A stretch of 64,000 nt of DNA from Acidobacteriota bacterium (GCA_013289835.1 JABCZG010000001.1:1-64000), one strand, 5' to 3'; counted from the stretch's first letter, positions 43,461 to 53,041 are shown. Numbers and translations are program-made. Notes: a model not told the origin generated them from the letters alone.

Positions 43461-44783
43461 ATGCCGCCAACACCCTCATCCGCTTCGCCTCACCCCCGCC
43501 CCATCCCCTCTCTGCGCTGGTGGATCGGCGGAATTCTGTTCGTTTCCACCGTCATCAACTACATCGACCGCCAAACTCTCTCCATCCTCGCGCCTTTTCT
43601 CAAAGAGCAATACCACTGGACCAACACCGATTACGCCGCCATTGCCATCGCCTTCCGCGTTGCCTATTCTATCGGCCAAACCGTCTGCGGCCGCCAGATC
43701 GATCGCCTTGGTACGCGCCTCGGCCTAACCCTCAGCGTCACATGGTATTCGATCGTCTCCCTAATGACCGCGCTAGCAAACGGTCTCCTCAGCTTCGCCG
43801 CATTCCGTTTCCTGCTCGGCGCCGGCGAATCCGCCAACTGGCCCGGCGCCGCGAAAGCCGTCTCCGAGTGGTTCCCTAAGCGTGAGCGCGGTCTAGCCGC
43901 AGCCCTCTACGACAGCGGCTCCTCCGTCGGCGGCGCCATCGCCCCCTTCCTCATCTTGCCCATTTATTTACGTTGGGGTTGGCGCGTCGCCTTCGTCATA
44001 CCCGGCGTGCTCGGCTTCTTGTGGCTGATCGTCTGGCGCCGCTTCTATTATCTGCCGCAGGATCACCCGCGCATCAGCGAAGCCGAACTCCAGATGATCC
44101 TCGCCGACAAACCGCCCTCCGAATCCGTCGCAAAGCCGCTCCCACGCTGGCGCGATCTGCTAAAGCTCCCGCAAACCTGGGGCACCATCGTCTCAAAAGC
44201 CCTCACCGATCCCGTTTGGTTCTTCATCACCGACTGGTTCCCCATCTACCTCATTGCCAAAGGCATCTCCCTCAAGAGCGGCTTGCTCGCCGTCTGGATT
44301 CCCTTCCTCGCTGCCGACCTCGGCAATTTTTTCGGCGGCGGCGTCTCTGGCTACCTCATTCGCCGTGGCTGGTCGCTAGGCGCCGCGCGCAAAGCGCTAG
44401 TCGTCTTCGGCGGCTTCGGCGTCATGCTGCTAATCCCCACGATCTTCACCGTAAACCTCTACCTCATCACCATGCTCTTCGCCCTCGCCACGTTTTCCTA
44501 CGCATCCTTCTCCACCATCGCCAACGTTCTCCCCGCTGACCTCTTCACGAACGAAGCCGTCGCCTCCGTCAGCGGCATGAGCGGCACCGGCGCCGGCCTC
44601 GGCACCATCTTCGCATTCTTCCTTATCGGCCACTACTCCGACGCCCGCCAGTCCACCGCCACTCATTCCTTCGACCCCATCGTCATCGCCGCCGGACTAA
44701 TCCCTTTCTTCGGCATGCTCCTCGTCCTACTCCTTGTCCGCAACACCCGCGCCACCGATCAAGGCCTCGTCCGCCGCATCTGA
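43461..44783 (+). CDS. MFS transporter, anion:cation symporter (ExuT-like) type
   Basis: A 440-residue 12-helix transporter. 'VINYIDRQTLSILAPFL' in helix 1, 'GRQIDRLGTR' between helices 2 and 3 (motif A), 'GAGESANWPGAAKAVSEWFP' after helix 4 and 'ALYDSGSSVGGAIAP' are typical of hexuronate/galactonate-type ACS transporters. Placed directly behind nagB, it may import an amino sugar or its acid derivative. The substrate is inferred from context only. Confidence 0.88.
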   Translation: MPPTPSSASPHPRPIPSLRWWIGGILFVSTVINYIDRQTLSILAPFLKEQYHWTNTDYAAIAIAFRVAYSIGQTVCGRQIDRLGTRLGLTLSVTWYSIVSLMTALANGLLSFAAFRFLLGAGESANWPGAAKAVSEWFPKRERGLAAALYDSGSSVGGAIAPFLILPIYLRWGWRVAFVIPGVLGFLWLIVWRRFYYLPQDHPRISEAELQMILADKPPSESVAKPLPRWRDLLKLPQTWGTIVSKALTDPVWFFITDWFPIYLIAKGISLKSGLLAVWIPFLAADLGNFFGGGVSGYLIRRGWSLGAARKALVVFGGFGVMLLIPTIFTVNLYLITMLFALATFSYASFSTIANVLPADLFTNEAVASVSGMSGTGAGLGTIFAFFLIGHYSDARQSTATHSFDPIVIAAGLIPFFGMLLVLLLVRNTRATDQGLVRRI

Positions 44784-45130
44784 CCTTGACCCACTCCGGG
44801 GCACAGAAGCACGTCGATCGTCACCGATCTGGTAAACCGTGGCGCTACGTGGCTGAAAATTTTCTAAAGGGATGGAGCCGATTTGAAGGGACCGCTATCC
44901 CAATCGGCTCCAAGTTTGACGTATTAGGGGAGAGGGCTCCCCCTATCAGGAAGCCCCCTAGAGCGCAACAGGATGATTGGTTGCTCACTCACTGCGCACT
45001 CGGCTGCGCTCCAACATTCCTTATATCTTCTGTTTCTCTCCCCGCACCTGCGCAAGATTTTTCACTTTGCTTGCTTTTCCAACCAAGCAGTTTTGCATCG
45101 CAACTTGCCTACGGTGTCCCCAAATCTAAT
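44784..45130. other. 347-base convergent spacer with a long hairpin
   Basis: No gene is supported here. It lies between the convergent MFS and MOSC genes. A structured inverted repeat at 44874-44911 has arms GGAGCCGATT and AATCGGCTCC and an inner GGGA/TCCC pair. A second weaker hairpin rich in G and C runs follows at about 44930-44965. A long + strand open frame through this region is antisense to the MOSC gene and is judged spurious. Confidence 0.6.
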
Positions 45131-45802
45131 TCACCCCGACGCCCCATATCCCAACCGTTCCCTGAAATATTCCTTCCAACTCTCCGGCAATTCCTTCACT
45201 TCCAGCGCCCGCCGCACCGCCCGAATCTCCGCCTCCCCAAACTGTTTCGCCACATACAATCGCGTAATCTCCGAAACCGCTACGCCGTCCGCGCCACGCC
45301 CAATCACCTTCATCTCATCGCCCGCGCCAACCTCTCCCTCGCGCACCGCCGCGAGGTAGAATCCCGTCCTCCCGCTCGCCAGAAACCGCTTCACCATGTC
45401 GTCCGCCCCAAATCGTATGCCCAGCTTGTAGCAAGGCAGCCGCGGCTGCGTCACCACCACTTCCGCCGTTCCAACCGAGAATCGGTCACCCAGATAAACG
45501 GTCTCTTCCAGCAATTCATCCTTCCCACCGTCGATCGTAAAATTCTCTCCAAAGATCCCCATCGGCAATTCCTTCCCCGGCAGCTCTTTTTTCCAATACT
45601 CGTAATGCGCCAAGGGGTAGCAGTAAACCGCCTTGAACTCACCGCCATGCACTGTCAAGTCCGCCTGCCGGTCCCCATCCAAGTTCAACGTGCGCAGTGC
45701 CACCCGTCCCTCAACCGGATCTTTGAAAATCCCTGTCGTCACATCTCTCCCATGCCACTTCACTTCCCGGGGCAATCCCGTGTTCAGCGAAACCAGCTTC
45801 AT
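45131..45802 (-). CDS. MOSC domain protein (YiiM-like)
   Basis: A 223-residue protein with the MOSC fold. 'LTVHGGEFKAVYCYPLAHYEYW' and 'GIFGENFTIDGG' are standard landmarks, and the conserved cysteine is in 'QPRLPCYKLGIRFG'. Relatives such as YiiM reduce N-hydroxylated substrates with molybdenum cofactor, which fits the nearby moe/moa/mog genes. I chose the ATG at 45802, with AGGA nine bases upstream. An upstream start would add 46 Arg/Lys-rich residues. Confidence 0.9.
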   Translation of the reverse strand: MKLVSLNTGLPREVKWHGRDVTTGIFKDPVEGRVALRTLNLDGDRQADLTVHGGEFKAVYCYPLAHYEYWKKELPGKELPMGIFGENFTIDGGKDELLEETVYLGDRFSVGTAEVVVTQPRLPCYKLGIRFGADDMVKRFLASGRTGFYLAAVREGEVGAGDEMKVIGRGADGVAVSEITRLYVAKQFGEAEIRAVRRALEVKELPESWKEYFRERLGYGASG

Positions 45803-46074
45803 CTTTCGTCCTTTGGCCCGCAGGCGGCCGTTCTTCGCTCTGCATTTGTACTTAGATGTGCTGTTTCTGGTTTGGGACCCTGAATTCCCAAACCACGTAT
45901 GCGCGCACACCTTGTGTGCTTCCTTCCACATTCCTGTCACTCGTATTCAACACCCAATGAGCGATAACGTCTTTCCCTGATACAACTTACGACGCAAATC
46001 CAACTTCGGCCCTTGCCCTGCCCTTTCTCAGGCAGAAGAATGAAGTATCCCCATTTGAGAAAGCGTAGGCTGCC

Positions 46075-47037
46075 ATGAACCTCGCATTTCGCATCGCTTT
46101 CGCCGCCTCTGCCTTGGCGCTTCTTCTCGGCCGGCCGCTTCCCGCCTTCGCTCAAGCGGAAAAGAAACCTACCGTCGGCGAACTCATCCAGAAACTGGAA
46201 TCCGCTGAAGGGAACGACCGCGACCTCATCATGGATCAATTGGATCAGATCCACGATGCCGATGTCCTTGTGCCGCTCCTTCTCGCAGCGCTCGACCAAG
46301 TCGATCCGCAAAACGCCTGGAAATTGCTGGATGTCCTCGCGCGGTTTCCTTCCGCCCATCCAGAGGCCCAGCTGGTTCGCCTCGCCAAGCGCGCCGACCC
46401 CATCCCGCGCGTAATGGAACCGTTCCTGATCGGAGAGCCTGCAAGGAAAGAACTTCTCAAGGCTTTGTCCGAGGCCTGCGCCACGTGGCAGCCTCCAGCC
46501 GAGAATATTGACGACGCGCGCATGGACGACTTGACCGACGAAGATCAAGCAGCCGCGAAAACCCAACGCTTCATCGAATGGCTTGGCTTAGGCATTGGCC
46601 AGTCAGGCTCAGCCGGACTGGACCAGCTTCTCGACATTCTCCGGGATCACAGCGTGTGCCGCCGGACCGCTGCTCGTGGCGGCCTAATTTCCATCATCTT
46701 GGGCGCCGGCAGCATCGATCCAAAGTTGGTCGACGGAGTCACCGCAGCTCTGAGGGATGCCGATCCCCGCGTGCAACTCTCCGCCGTAACCGTTCTCGGA
46801 TACTTAGTCGGATTCAGCCGCGCCACTCTATCCAAAGCGATGCTCCCACCTCTCTTTTCAATCTTGAAATCGCATCCCGATTCGCAAGCGCGCAGCTCCG
46901 CCTTCGCCGTCCTCCGAAGCGGACCGGGAGACACGCCAAAACGCGCCGCTCAACTCGCCCTCCACGACTCCGATGAACATATCCAAGAAAGCGCCGAGAA
47001 TCTTCTAGAAGCGCTCTCCGCCTCGGGACCAAACTGA
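46075..47037 (+). CDS. Secreted HEAT-repeat-like protein
   Basis: A 320-residue protein with a signal peptide (cleavage near AFAQA, residue 27) and about six alpha-helical repeats of HEAT type ('DADVLVPLLLAALDQVDP', 'RRTAARGGLISIILGAGSI', 'DPRVQLSAVTVLGYLVG'). An acidic stretch lies at about 145-155. A binding or scaffold role in the periplasm is inferred. It has no close neighbour on its strand. Confidence 0.78.
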   Translation: MNLAFRIAFAASALALLLGRPLPAFAQAEKKPTVGELIQKLESAEGNDRDLIMDQLDQIHDADVLVPLLLAALDQVDPQNAWKLLDVLARFPSAHPEAQLVRLAKRADPIPRVMEPFLIGEPARKELLKALSEACATWQPPAENIDDARMDDLTDEDQAAAKTQRFIEWLGLGIGQSGSAGLDQLLDILRDHSVCRRTAARGGLISIILGAGSIDPKLVDGVTAALRDADPRVQLSAVTVLGYLVGFSRATLSKAMLPPLFSILKSHPDSQARSSAFAVLRSGPGDTPKRAAQLALHDSDEHIQESAENLLEALSASGPN

Positions 47038-47146
47038 ACACAGCCACACGACTATTTCGCGAAGCGCCGAACGCTGAAGGAAATTGGCAGCCCAACGACG
47101 ACCATGTGCACAGCCAGCCCCAGTAGCAAGTCCTTGAGCTTAAAAG

Positions 47147-47290
47147 GGCTTCGTCATCTGGTCCGAAACCTACGACCGCTCCTTGAGCGACGTCCTGATG
47201 GTCCAGGACGACATCGCCACCGAAGTAACAAAAGCACTGAAGGCCTCCATCCAACCCAGCCCCGACCAAAAGAGCCAACCTCCTCACTGA
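47147..47290 (+). pseudogene. Remnant of a TPR/adenylate-cyclase-type regulator
   Basis: A 47-codon open stretch encodes 'GFVIWSETYDRSLSDVLMVQ' followed by 'DDIATEVTKALKASIQ' and a stop. This matches the linker found in CadC/adenylate-cyclase-like proteins with TolB-like and TPR domains. In the same frame stop codons lie directly upstream, and no start or other domain is found. It is the only gene-like content I see in the 448-base gap between the HEAT and DUF4386 genes. Confidence 0.6.
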
Positions 47291-47485
47291 CAAACTTCTG
47301 CAATATAGGAAACAAACCGCACCCCAGCGCGTTTACTCAAACAATGGCAGGTAGCCGCATGAATTCGAAATAGGCCGTCCGTTCGAGTGCTTCCTGCGCA
47401 TTCGATATCCGGTGTTTCTCGCAAAGACTGACGGCGCCGCCTCCGCATGCAAATGCTTCGTTCGCTCGCAGAAGGAGATAGTCGT

Positions 47486-48208
47486 ATGAGCACAGCCCCA
47501 TTTCCCAACCGCATCGAGCCGGAGCAACAAACCGCCGCCAAAGTCGCGGGAATTTCCTATCTGCTCACCTTCGTGGCCGTCGTCTACGTCAATTTTGCAA
47601 TCCACGGCCGCCTGATTGTCCACAACAACGCCGCCGAAACCGCCAAAAATATCCTCGCGCACGAACAGCTCTTCCGCATTGGCATCGTCGGCGATCTCTT
47701 TTATTGCGTTGGTGTCGTCGTCCTTCTCTCCGCGCTCTACGTAATCCTCAAGCCCATGAGTCGCGGCCTCGCCGTGCTCGCCGCATTCTGGAGGCTCGTC
47801 TGGGTCTTGATGTGGCTTGCGATGACGCTCCATCTCTTCGACGCTCTCCGCCTCCTCAGCGGCGCGGAGTACTTGCAAGCGTTCGAACCCGGCCGCTTGC
47901 AGTCCTTGGCGTTGTTCTATCTCGGCACAAGTTTTGACTACTATTATGTTGGTTTGCTCTTCGGTTCGTTGGCGTCCACCGTCTGCGGGTACCTCTGGTT
48001 CAAGTCTCGCTACATCCCTCGGGCGCTCGCCGCCTTTGGACTAATTTCCTCCGCGTTTTGCGTGGCCTGCACTCTCGTTTTTTACATTTTCCCCAACTTC
48101 GACAAAATCGTTAATCTCTGGTGGTTCGATACGCCCATGGCTCTCTTCGATATCGCTCTGAGTTTTTGGCTCATCTTTAAAGGACTACGATCACCGCTTC
48201 TCGAGTAA
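47486..48208 (+). CDS. DUF4386 family membrane protein
   Basis: A 240-residue protein with six predicted helices. The N-terminal 'AAKVAGISYLLTFVAVVYVN' and the 'FYLGTSFDYYYVGLLFGSLAS' segment are typical of DUF4386. I chose the ATG at 47486 because AAGGAG lies nine bases upstream. A start at 47447 lacks one. Function unknown. Confidence 0.85.
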   Translation: MSTAPFPNRIEPEQQTAAKVAGISYLLTFVAVVYVNFAIHGRLIVHNNAAETAKNILAHEQLFRIGIVGDLFYCVGVVVLLSALYVILKPMSRGLAVLAAFWRLVWVLMWLAMTLHLFDALRLLSGAEYLQAFEPGRLQSLALFYLGTSFDYYYVGLLFGSLASTVCGYLWFKSRYIPRALAAFGLISSAFCVACTLVFYIFPNFDKIVNLWWFDTPMALFDIALSFWLIFKGLRSPLLE

Positions 48209-48454
48209 CGACCGCTGCCTGAAACCATTGCCACAGGCAAACTCGGCTTGCGGATGCACTTCCGCTCCTCTGGGTCACATGAAAATAATTGTTTTTATGA
48301 ATCGGCAATTCCCCTGTGAGCAATCGCTTTCTATGTAACTCCCGGCCCCATCCCGCACATCTAATTTAGTAACGAGAAAAAGGAAAACTACTCCGCGGGC
48401 AACGCGTGCAGTGTCCTGCACCGGGCCGCCACGGAAATATAAAAGGAGCTGTTT

Positions 48455-48850
48455 ATGAAAATGTCGAAAGTCTCAATCATTCTCGTCGGTGCTGCGCTTG
48501 TCTTTTCTTCGGGCGCACGCGCGGGAGAAGCAAATAAAGGGAAACTTCATCTGTCGGATACGGTCGTCGTCGAAGGCAAGATCGTCAATCCCGGCGTATA
48601 CATCGTGCAATGGACCGGATCCGGCCCGACCGTCCAGGTCAGCCTGATCCAGGGCAAGGAAACCATCGCCACCTTCCCGGCCCACGTAACCGAACAACCC
48701 ACGGCCAACCCCACCGACGCCTACGGAAGTTCCCTGGAGCCCAATGGCTCCCGCGCACTCACCTCCATTTACATTGGGGGCAAGCGAACCGCCCTGGAAC
48801 TCGAGCAGAGCGAAGCTGATAAACAATCCGCCACTCCCGCCACAAACTAA
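48455..48850 (+). CDS. Small secreted hypothetical protein
   Basis: A 131-residue protein with a signal peptide ending near residue 23 (GARAGEA). The mature part is beta-rich ('LHLSDTVVVEGKIVNPGVYIVQW') and has no cysteine. AAAGGAG lies eight bases before the ATG. A long hairpin follows the stop. I recognise the style from acidobacterial genomes but cannot name a function. Confidence 0.75.
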   Translation: MKMSKVSIILVGAALVFSSGARAGEANKGKLHLSDTVVVEGKIVNPGVYIVQWTGSGPTVQVSLIQGKETIATFPAHVTEQPTANPTDAYGSSLEPNGSRALTSIYIGGKRTALELEQSEADKQSATPATN

Positions 48851-48859
48851 ATTCCAACC

Positions 48860-48902
48860 AGCGCCCGTTCCTTTGCGCTCCAGCCGGCGAGGAACGGGCG
48901 CT
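48860..48902 (+). terminator. Hairpin after the small secreted-protein gene
   Basis: AGCGCCCGTTCCT and AGGAACGGGCGCT pair over 13 bases around a 17-base loop. The tail CATTCTTG is only weakly U-rich. Confidence 0.65.
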
Positions 48903-48986
48903 CATTCTTGTACGCTAGTCGCGCGAACCGCTCATGGAGCCGAAACCGTCGATTTGAGAATTCCTGCGCTTGAGCGCAAGCCCCGC

Positions 48987-49403
48987 CTAATCGGAAGTGA
49001 GTCCCCAACTGAGGCACCCGTGAAGGCTGGTGAATCCGTAATAAGCCTGCTGTGAGATTCGCGGCGGCGTCACCTCGATGCTAAAACTGCCCATCCCTTC
49101 AAACGAAAGTCTGTAACGGCCGACGTGAAGATTTTCGAGCAGAAAGTGTCCCCGTGCATCGGTGGTCGTGTGCTCAACCAATTTCTTTCCTGAATAGAAC
49201 CGGACTTGGGCGAATTCCAACGGTTCCGAATCTTTGGACGCCGTGCCGTCAATAACCCGCTCCTTGCGTAACGTATCCCCAACAAGAGTTGTTCGCACAT
49301 CGGTGATTTGCAAGCTGGGAAGGGTGTCGCAAGTCGTCCCTGCCGCCAGACACTCCGCCACCAAGAGTGATGCCAGCATTGCTATTGCCAACCGTGTATT
49401 CAT
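48987..49403 (-). CDS. Secreted protein with carboxypeptidase-regulatory-like domain
   Basis: A 138-residue protein. The signal peptide (MNTRLAIAMLASLLVAECLA) is followed by one prealbumin-like beta-sandwich: 'VIDGTASKDSEPLEFAQVRF' then 'TTTDARGHFLLENLHVGRYRL', as in CarboxypepD_reg domains. The ATG at 49403 is preceded by GGGGGA. A much longer open frame upstream is antisense to padR and is rejected. It is divergent from padR. Confidence 0.8.
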   Translation of the reverse strand: MNTRLAIAMLASLLVAECLAAGTTCDTLPSLQITDVRTTLVGDTLRKERVIDGTASKDSEPLEFAQVRFYSGKKLVEHTTTDARGHFLLENLHVGRYRLSFEGMGSFSIEVTPPRISQQAYYGFTSLHGCLSWGLTSD

Positions 49404-49637
49404 GGTTTTCCCCCGGTATCGTACCCTGCTTCTTCGATTCTTTTCGCCAGCGGAAAGATGCTCAGGGAAATCGGGCCTGAGTAGATGACGCCCATGCTGA
49501 AGCATTTCTCCATATCTGCAGGTGCCACGCGCATCTCGTTCCCACAGTCTCCTCCACTTTCCTGTTGTTTTCCAAAAGGAACTGTGGCATCTTCCTGTTG
49601 GTAACCCAAATGGCGGTGCTGGGAAGCAGGCTTTCTT

Positions 49638-49985
49638 ATGAAACAAAAAACGGACGTTCTCCAGGGCACTTTGGCCTTGATGGTCCTCAAAACTCTCGAT
49701 GTCCTCGGTCCTCTGCACGGCTACGGAATCGCTCGCCGCATCGAGCAGATCAGCGGAGATATCCTGGCCGTGAATCAAGGGACGCTCTATCCCGTGCTCC
49801 TGAAGCTGGAGCAAGAAGGCGCCATCACCTCCGCGTGGGGCGCCTCGGAAAATAATCGCCGGGCGCGCTTCTATCGCCTCACTCGGGATGGACGCAAGCA
49901 GTTGCAGTCCGAAACCAAGGATTGGGAACAAACCGCGGCAATCATCGCTCGCTTCTTCGAAGCCAAGCCGGAGGACTTGTCATGA
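49638..49985 (+). CDS. PadR-family transcriptional regulator (acidobacterial type)
   Basis: Winged-helix repressor of 115 residues. 'LQGTLALMVLKTLDVLGPLHGYGIA' begins the helix-turn-helix and 'LAVNQGTLYPVLLKLEQEGAI' is the recognition helix region. It overlaps the permease gene (ATGA), a pairing typical of Acidobacteriota, where this PadR subfamily travels with ADOP permeases. It probably controls the permease. Confidence 0.93.
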   Translation: MKQKTDVLQGTLALMVLKTLDVLGPLHGYGIARRIEQISGDILAVNQGTLYPVLLKLEQEGAITSAWGASENNRRARFYRLTRDGRKQLQSETKDWEQTAAIIARFFEAKPEDLS

Positions 49986-52624
49986 AATCTCTACGGCGTT
50001 TTTTCACACGTCTGTTCAACTCCGCGGCCAAGCGCGCCCAGGAAGAACGATTGCGCGAAGAGATTGCCGAGCATATCGCCCTGCAAACAGCCGAAAATCT
50101 TCGCGCCGGTTTATCACCGGTCGAAGCGCGGCGCCAGGCCATGCTGAAGTTCGGCGGCGTGGAGGCCATGAAACAAGACTATCGAGCCGAGCGCGGACTA
50201 CCCTTGCTCGAGAATCTGCTTGGCGATTTGCGAAACGCAGCGCGATCCATTTCCCGCATGCCCGGCCTTGCGGCCGTGATTATCATTTCGCTGGCCATCG
50301 GAATTGGCGTGAATACAACCGTCTTTTCCTGGATTCAGTTGATCCTGCTCGAACCGATTCCCGCCGTGACTGGCGCAGCGAACTTTCTCCTCGTCGAGCC
50401 TCGCGCCGAAACGGGCGGATATCCCGGCGCTTCCTGGCTTGAATACCACGATTTGCAAGCGCGAATGCCCGCACTGCGGGACATCGCGGCATCCCAGGTC
50501 GTTCCATTCAATGTGGGAGAGAAAGGCCAGACGGAGCGGACCTTCGGGCAACTCGTTTCCGGCAATTTTTTTTCCGCGCTGGGACTCAAGCCTGCACTTG
50601 GACGTTTCATTCGAACGGAGGAGGCGGAACGGCCTGGAACTGAGCCCGTCATTGTAATTTCGTACGATTACTGGCAAACGCGATTTCGCGGCGCGCCGAA
50701 GGCTTTAGGGCAAAAATTGCGCGTGAACGACCGCGACCTCGTCATCATCGGCGTCGCGCCCAAAGATTTCCAGGGCACCATCGTGCCTTTGAAATTCGAC
50801 CTCTGGGCCCCGGCCACGATGGCGCCTGCGCTGCTCGGTGCAACACGCGACCTCGACGATCGCACCATCCGCTCATTTTCGTTGATCGGAATGTTGCGGC
50901 CGGGCGCGACGCGCGAGCAAGCACAGGCCGAATTCAGTGCGGCGATGGCTCAGTTTGCGCGCGATTATCCTGACGCCAACGCCGGAATTGCCGGCGAGGT
51001 TCTTCCCTTTTGGGACTCGCCGCATGGTCCGCAGCGGTTGCTGATCGGCGGGTTAGCCATCTTGCAAGGCGTCATGCTGCTCCTGCTGCTAGCGGTTTGC
51101 GGCAACGCGGCAAACCTCATGCTGGCTCGCGGAAGCACGCGGCAGCGAGAGATGGCCGTGCGCGTGGCGCTGGGCGCGGGACGCTGGCGCATTGTCAGCC
51201 TGGTGCTCTCGGAAAATATGGTGCTGGCTCTCCTGGGCGCAGGACTTGGCGCAGCCATGGCCGTCTGGGGCACCACGGCATTACGCGTGGCGCCAATCAT
51301 TGGCTCTTTTCCGATCCTGTTTCCAACTAGAGTGGACGGATTCGCGCTGGCCTTCGCGATCGTGCTCGGTGTCGCGTGCGGGTTGCTTTTCAGTACACCG
51401 CCGGCCGTCCATCTGGCGCGGCTGGATCCCCAGGTGGGGCTTCGCTCCGCTTCCAACACGCCGCCCCGCAGCCGTGCACGCAAAGCCCTTATGGGTGTTG
51501 AAGTCGGACTTGCCATGGTCGTGCTGATCGCAGCTGCGCTCTTCTTGCAAAATTTTCGCGCGGCGCGCCAAGTGGATCCGCGATTCAAGCCTGAGGGCAT
51601 TTTGCTGGCCGCGTACGATTTAAGCGGACGCAATCCCACCGAGACGTCCGAGCGCGAATTTGCTTCGCGCCTCCTGGAACGCTTGCGCGCCTTGCCCGAC
51701 GTCGAAGCCGCTGCCATCGCCTCGAATGTTCCGCTGGACCTGCATGGCATTCCGGCGCGGCCTTTCACGGTGCAAGGCCGCGTGCGCACGCAGGCGGGTC
51801 AGGATCGCGCCATTTCCAATACCGTCACGCCCGGCTACTTCAAAGTGATGGGCATCCCCCTCGTTGCGGGAAATGACTTTGCCGACATGCGCGATACCGC
51901 CGCTCCCGCACAGGCCATCGTCAATGAGGAATTCGTCCGCCGTTATCTGAACGGCGCGGATGCCATCGGCCGAAGCCTGCAGACGCGCGCGCGAAGCTTC
52001 ACGATCGTCGGCGTGGCGCGCAATTCGGTCTACGACGCCTTTGGCGAGCCCGCGCAGCCAGCCGTCTATCTGTCCTACCGCGATCGTCCAGCAGTGCAGG
52101 GCGAGATTCACCTGCGGACCCGCAACGGCAACGAAACTGCCCTCAGCTCCGAAGCGCGCGCCGTTCTGCGCGAGCTCGATCCGATGCTTCCTCTCTACGA
52201 TGTGCGAACATTTCCTCAGCACATCGAACGAAATCTGTATCTTCGCCGCATTCCCGCGCGCATGTTCGCCGTGCTCGGCCCGCTCCTGCTCGGCCTCGCC
52301 GCCGTCGGCATCTACGCCGTCGTTTCCTACGCCGTGGCGCGACGCACGCGGGAGATTGGCGTGCGCCTGACGTTCGGGGCCACCAGCGGCCGCGTCGTTG
52401 TCCAAATCATCCGCGAAAATCTGGGTGCCATCACCGGCGGCGCCGCGATTGGATGGTTGCTCGCGCTCGTGATTTCCCTTCACGCGACTCCCAAGAACGT
52501 GTTCAACCTCCCGGTCTTCCTCGGCGTTCCGGCAATTCTCTTGGGAGTCGCCACGCTGGCCTGCTGGATCCCGGCTCGCAGAGCGAGCCGCATCGATCCC
52601 ATGGTCGCCCTCCGCCACGAGTAG
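49982..52624 (+). CDS. MacB/FtsX-type ABC permease (acidobacterial ADOP family)
   Basis: An 880-residue permease. It has an N-terminal soluble helical region ('RLREEIAEHIALQTAENLRA' then 'EARRQAMLKFGG'), a first membrane helix at about 95-120, a large periplasmic MacB-like domain, and two FtsX-type three-helix blocks (about 355-510 and 765-865), each with an 'RxREMAVRVALGAGR' or 'RTREIGVRLTFGA' loop. No ATPase gene is adjacent, hence 'orphan'. The start at 49982 overlaps the padR stop. Function in peptide export or envelope stress is inferred from the family. Confidence 0.92.
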   Translation: MKSLRRFFTRLFNSAAKRAQEERLREEIAEHIALQTAENLRAGLSPVEARRQAMLKFGGVEAMKQDYRAERGLPLLENLLGDLRNAARSISRMPGLAAVIIISLAIGIGVNTTVFSWIQLILLEPIPAVTGAANFLLVEPRAETGGYPGASWLEYHDLQARMPALRDIAASQVVPFNVGEKGQTERTFGQLVSGNFFSALGLKPALGRFIRTEEAERPGTEPVIVISYDYWQTRFRGAPKALGQKLRVNDRDLVIIGVAPKDFQGTIVPLKFDLWAPATMAPALLGATRDLDDRTIRSFSLIGMLRPGATREQAQAEFSAAMAQFARDYPDANAGIAGEVLPFWDSPHGPQRLLIGGLAILQGVMLLLLLAVCGNAANLMLARGSTRQREMAVRVALGAGRWRIVSLVLSENMVLALLGAGLGAAMAVWGTTALRVAPIIGSFPILFPTRVDGFALAFAIVLGVACGLLFSTPPAVHLARLDPQVGLRSASNTPPRSRARKALMGVEVGLAMVVLIAAALFLQNFRAARQVDPRFKPEGILLAAYDLSGRNPTETSEREFASRLLERLRALPDVEAAAIASNVPLDLHGIPARPFTVQGRVRTQAGQDRAISNTVTPGYFKVMGIPLVAGNDFADMRDTAAPAQAIVNEEFVRRYLNGADAIGRSLQTRARSFTIVGVARNSVYDAFGEPAQPAVYLSYRDRPAVQGEIHLRTRNGNETALSSEARAVLRELDPMLPLYDVRTFPQHIERNLYLRRIPARMFAVLGPLLLGLAAVGIYAVVSYAVARRTREIGVRLTFGATSGRVVVQIIRENLGAITGGAAIGWLLALVISLHATPKNVFNLPVFLGVPAILLGVATLACWIPARRASRIDPMVALRHE

Positions 52625-52679
52625 ACCGTCCCCATCCCGTCATCCCGACCGTAGGAAGCATGGAATCGTCCGCGGGCTG

Positions 52680-52693
52680 GGGGGTGCACCCCC
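52680..52693. repeat. GGGGGTGCACCCCC palindrome
   Basis: Perfect 14-base palindrome, 56 bases after the permease stop. A shorter GGGTGCACCC copy lies at about 62178. It has no T-run and may be a weak terminator or part of a dispersed repeat. Confidence 0.45.
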
Positions 52694-52807
52694 ATCGCGA
52701 TGGAAAGAGTGAAGGTTACGGGTTGAAAGCTCCACAGGTTAAGGGAGGCAAAAAGGACACGACTAGAGGCAAATATCCGTTCTGGACCCGTGTGAAAACG
52801 CTAACGC

Positions 52808-53041
52808 CTACTCGTTCGGGGCGATCATCCATACAATCTGCGAAAAAGGAACATAAACGGCGGCACTCTTTATCCCTGCAGGCAACCCGCCAGTAGCGGC
52901 GGCCAATTGATTGACAAAATCGCCTCCCAGGAGCCAAATCCCGTCGTCTTCGACGTGCGAAACAACGGCGCTAAGAGTTCTGTTCGCTGTTACCATGCGC
53001 AACATCACAGTTTTATCGCGGAGATGAGCCTTATCCATCAT
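52808..53041 (-). CDS. Small hypothetical protein
   Basis: A 77-residue protein with no signal peptide or helix. It begins with two Met codons and AGGAGG lies seven to ten bases upstream, so it is likely translated. The pattern 'KTVMLRMVTANRTLSAVVSH' then 'DDGIWLLGGDFVNQL' suggests a small beta-barrel. Function unknown. Confidence 0.65.
   Translation of the reverse strand: MMDKAHLRDKTVMLRMVTANRTLSAVVSHVEDDGIWLLGGDFVNQLAAATGGLPAGIKSAAVYVPFSQIVWMIAPNE

Noticed and set aside
44786..45883. 365-codon + strand frame after the MFS gene
   Set aside because: Mostly antisense to the MOSC gene, Arg/His/Pro-rich, with no start signal or motif.
49404..49931. N-terminal extension of the carboxypeptidase-regulatory-like protein
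   Set aside because: It would be antisense to padR and bury a clear signal peptide. The ATG at 49403 has a good ribosome site.
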